64,000 bases of DNA from positions 150,026,675-150,090,674 of the forward strand of contig OY757010.1 of assembly GCA_963580285.1 (NCBI GenBank), written 5' to 3'. Below, piece after piece: positions 63,900 to 64,000 of the stretch. Under the pieces are notes generated by a model that saw only the letters and a program-made list of their open reading frames with translations, made no database searches and was not told the origin of the DNA. Both the position numbers and the translations under genes were made by a program. Position 1 is the stretch's first letter; every line of letters starts with the position of its first letter. This DNA comes from Lucinisca nassula (lineage: Eukaryota; Mollusca; Bivalvia; Lucinida; Lucinidae).

Positions 63900-64000
63900 A
63901 TTCGAATATCGAAAAACGAAAAACGAAAATCAAAACAAATTCCCCTGCAAATGAATATCGAAAAACGAAAAACGAAAATCAAACTAACTTCACCTGAAAA
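63900..64000 (-). repeat. 49-bp array, outer right arm (cut by window end)
   Basis: AATATCGAAAAACGAAAAAC and GAAAATCAAACTAACTTCAC mirror 60165-60262, so the inverted repeat continues past the window. Confidence 0.93.

Noticed and set aside
60263..64000. CRISPR array
   Set aside because: Units are contiguous 52-bp repeats without unique spacers, arranged as an inverted pair in animal DNA.

Overview
This is repeat-dense animal DNA, most likely from a bivalve mollusc. It is AT-rich, carries GT-AG introns and Pol III type tRNA genes and SINEs, and is packed with dispersed repeats that resemble those of heterodont bivalves. A dreissenid is possible, but that is only a guess. No bacterial operons, CRISPR arrays or rRNA genes are visible. 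A 200-base N gap lies at 19082-19281.

The only host protein-coding gene I can assemble is on the + strand. A signal-peptide exon (31613-31672) joins across a roughly 19.5 kb intron to a Tae4/dae4-like amidase-domain exon (51224-51743) and then to a C-terminal exon (52600-52799). Splice phases match throughout and give a 259-residue secreted protein. This family was acquired by eukaryotes from bacterial type VI secretion effectors and cleaves peptidoglycan. Here the expected catalytic Cys is Ser, so the protein may be a pseudoenzyme.

Layout. 1-6 kb: SINE copies, a 155-bp tandem array and foldback MITEs. 6.16-10.66 kb: a retroelement-derived block that recurs at 37.6-40.4 kb, each copy with a broken reverse-transcriptase-like C-terminus. 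10.9-16.7 kb: piggyBac-type MITEs, palindrome-core MITEs and SINEs. 16.7-18.9 kb: 165-bp and 125-bp arrays and foldbacks. 19.3-26 kb: a decayed direct triplication carrying tRNA-Ser(GCT), intact only at 23712-23793. 26-31.6 kb: SINEs with clear target-site duplications. 31.6-52.8 kb: the dae4-like gene, with a truncated LINE, the second retroelement block, a 145-bp array and many MITEs in intron 1. 52.8-60 kb: nested MITEs, palindromic arrays and SINEs. 60.0-64.0 kb: a very large inverted repeat of a 52-bp satellite that runs off the window end.

Nearly everything else is transposon sequence. The informative patterns are one ~300-bp headless SINE with more than 30 copies and 12-15 bp target-site duplications, a GTTAAAC-type 3' tail shared with a tRNA-headed SINE, and a palindromic core found inside three MITE families with different ends and with co-varying arms. 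I have no expression or database data. Repeat family names are descriptive, and edges are usually good to a few bases where duplications are quoted and to about 20 bases elsewhere.
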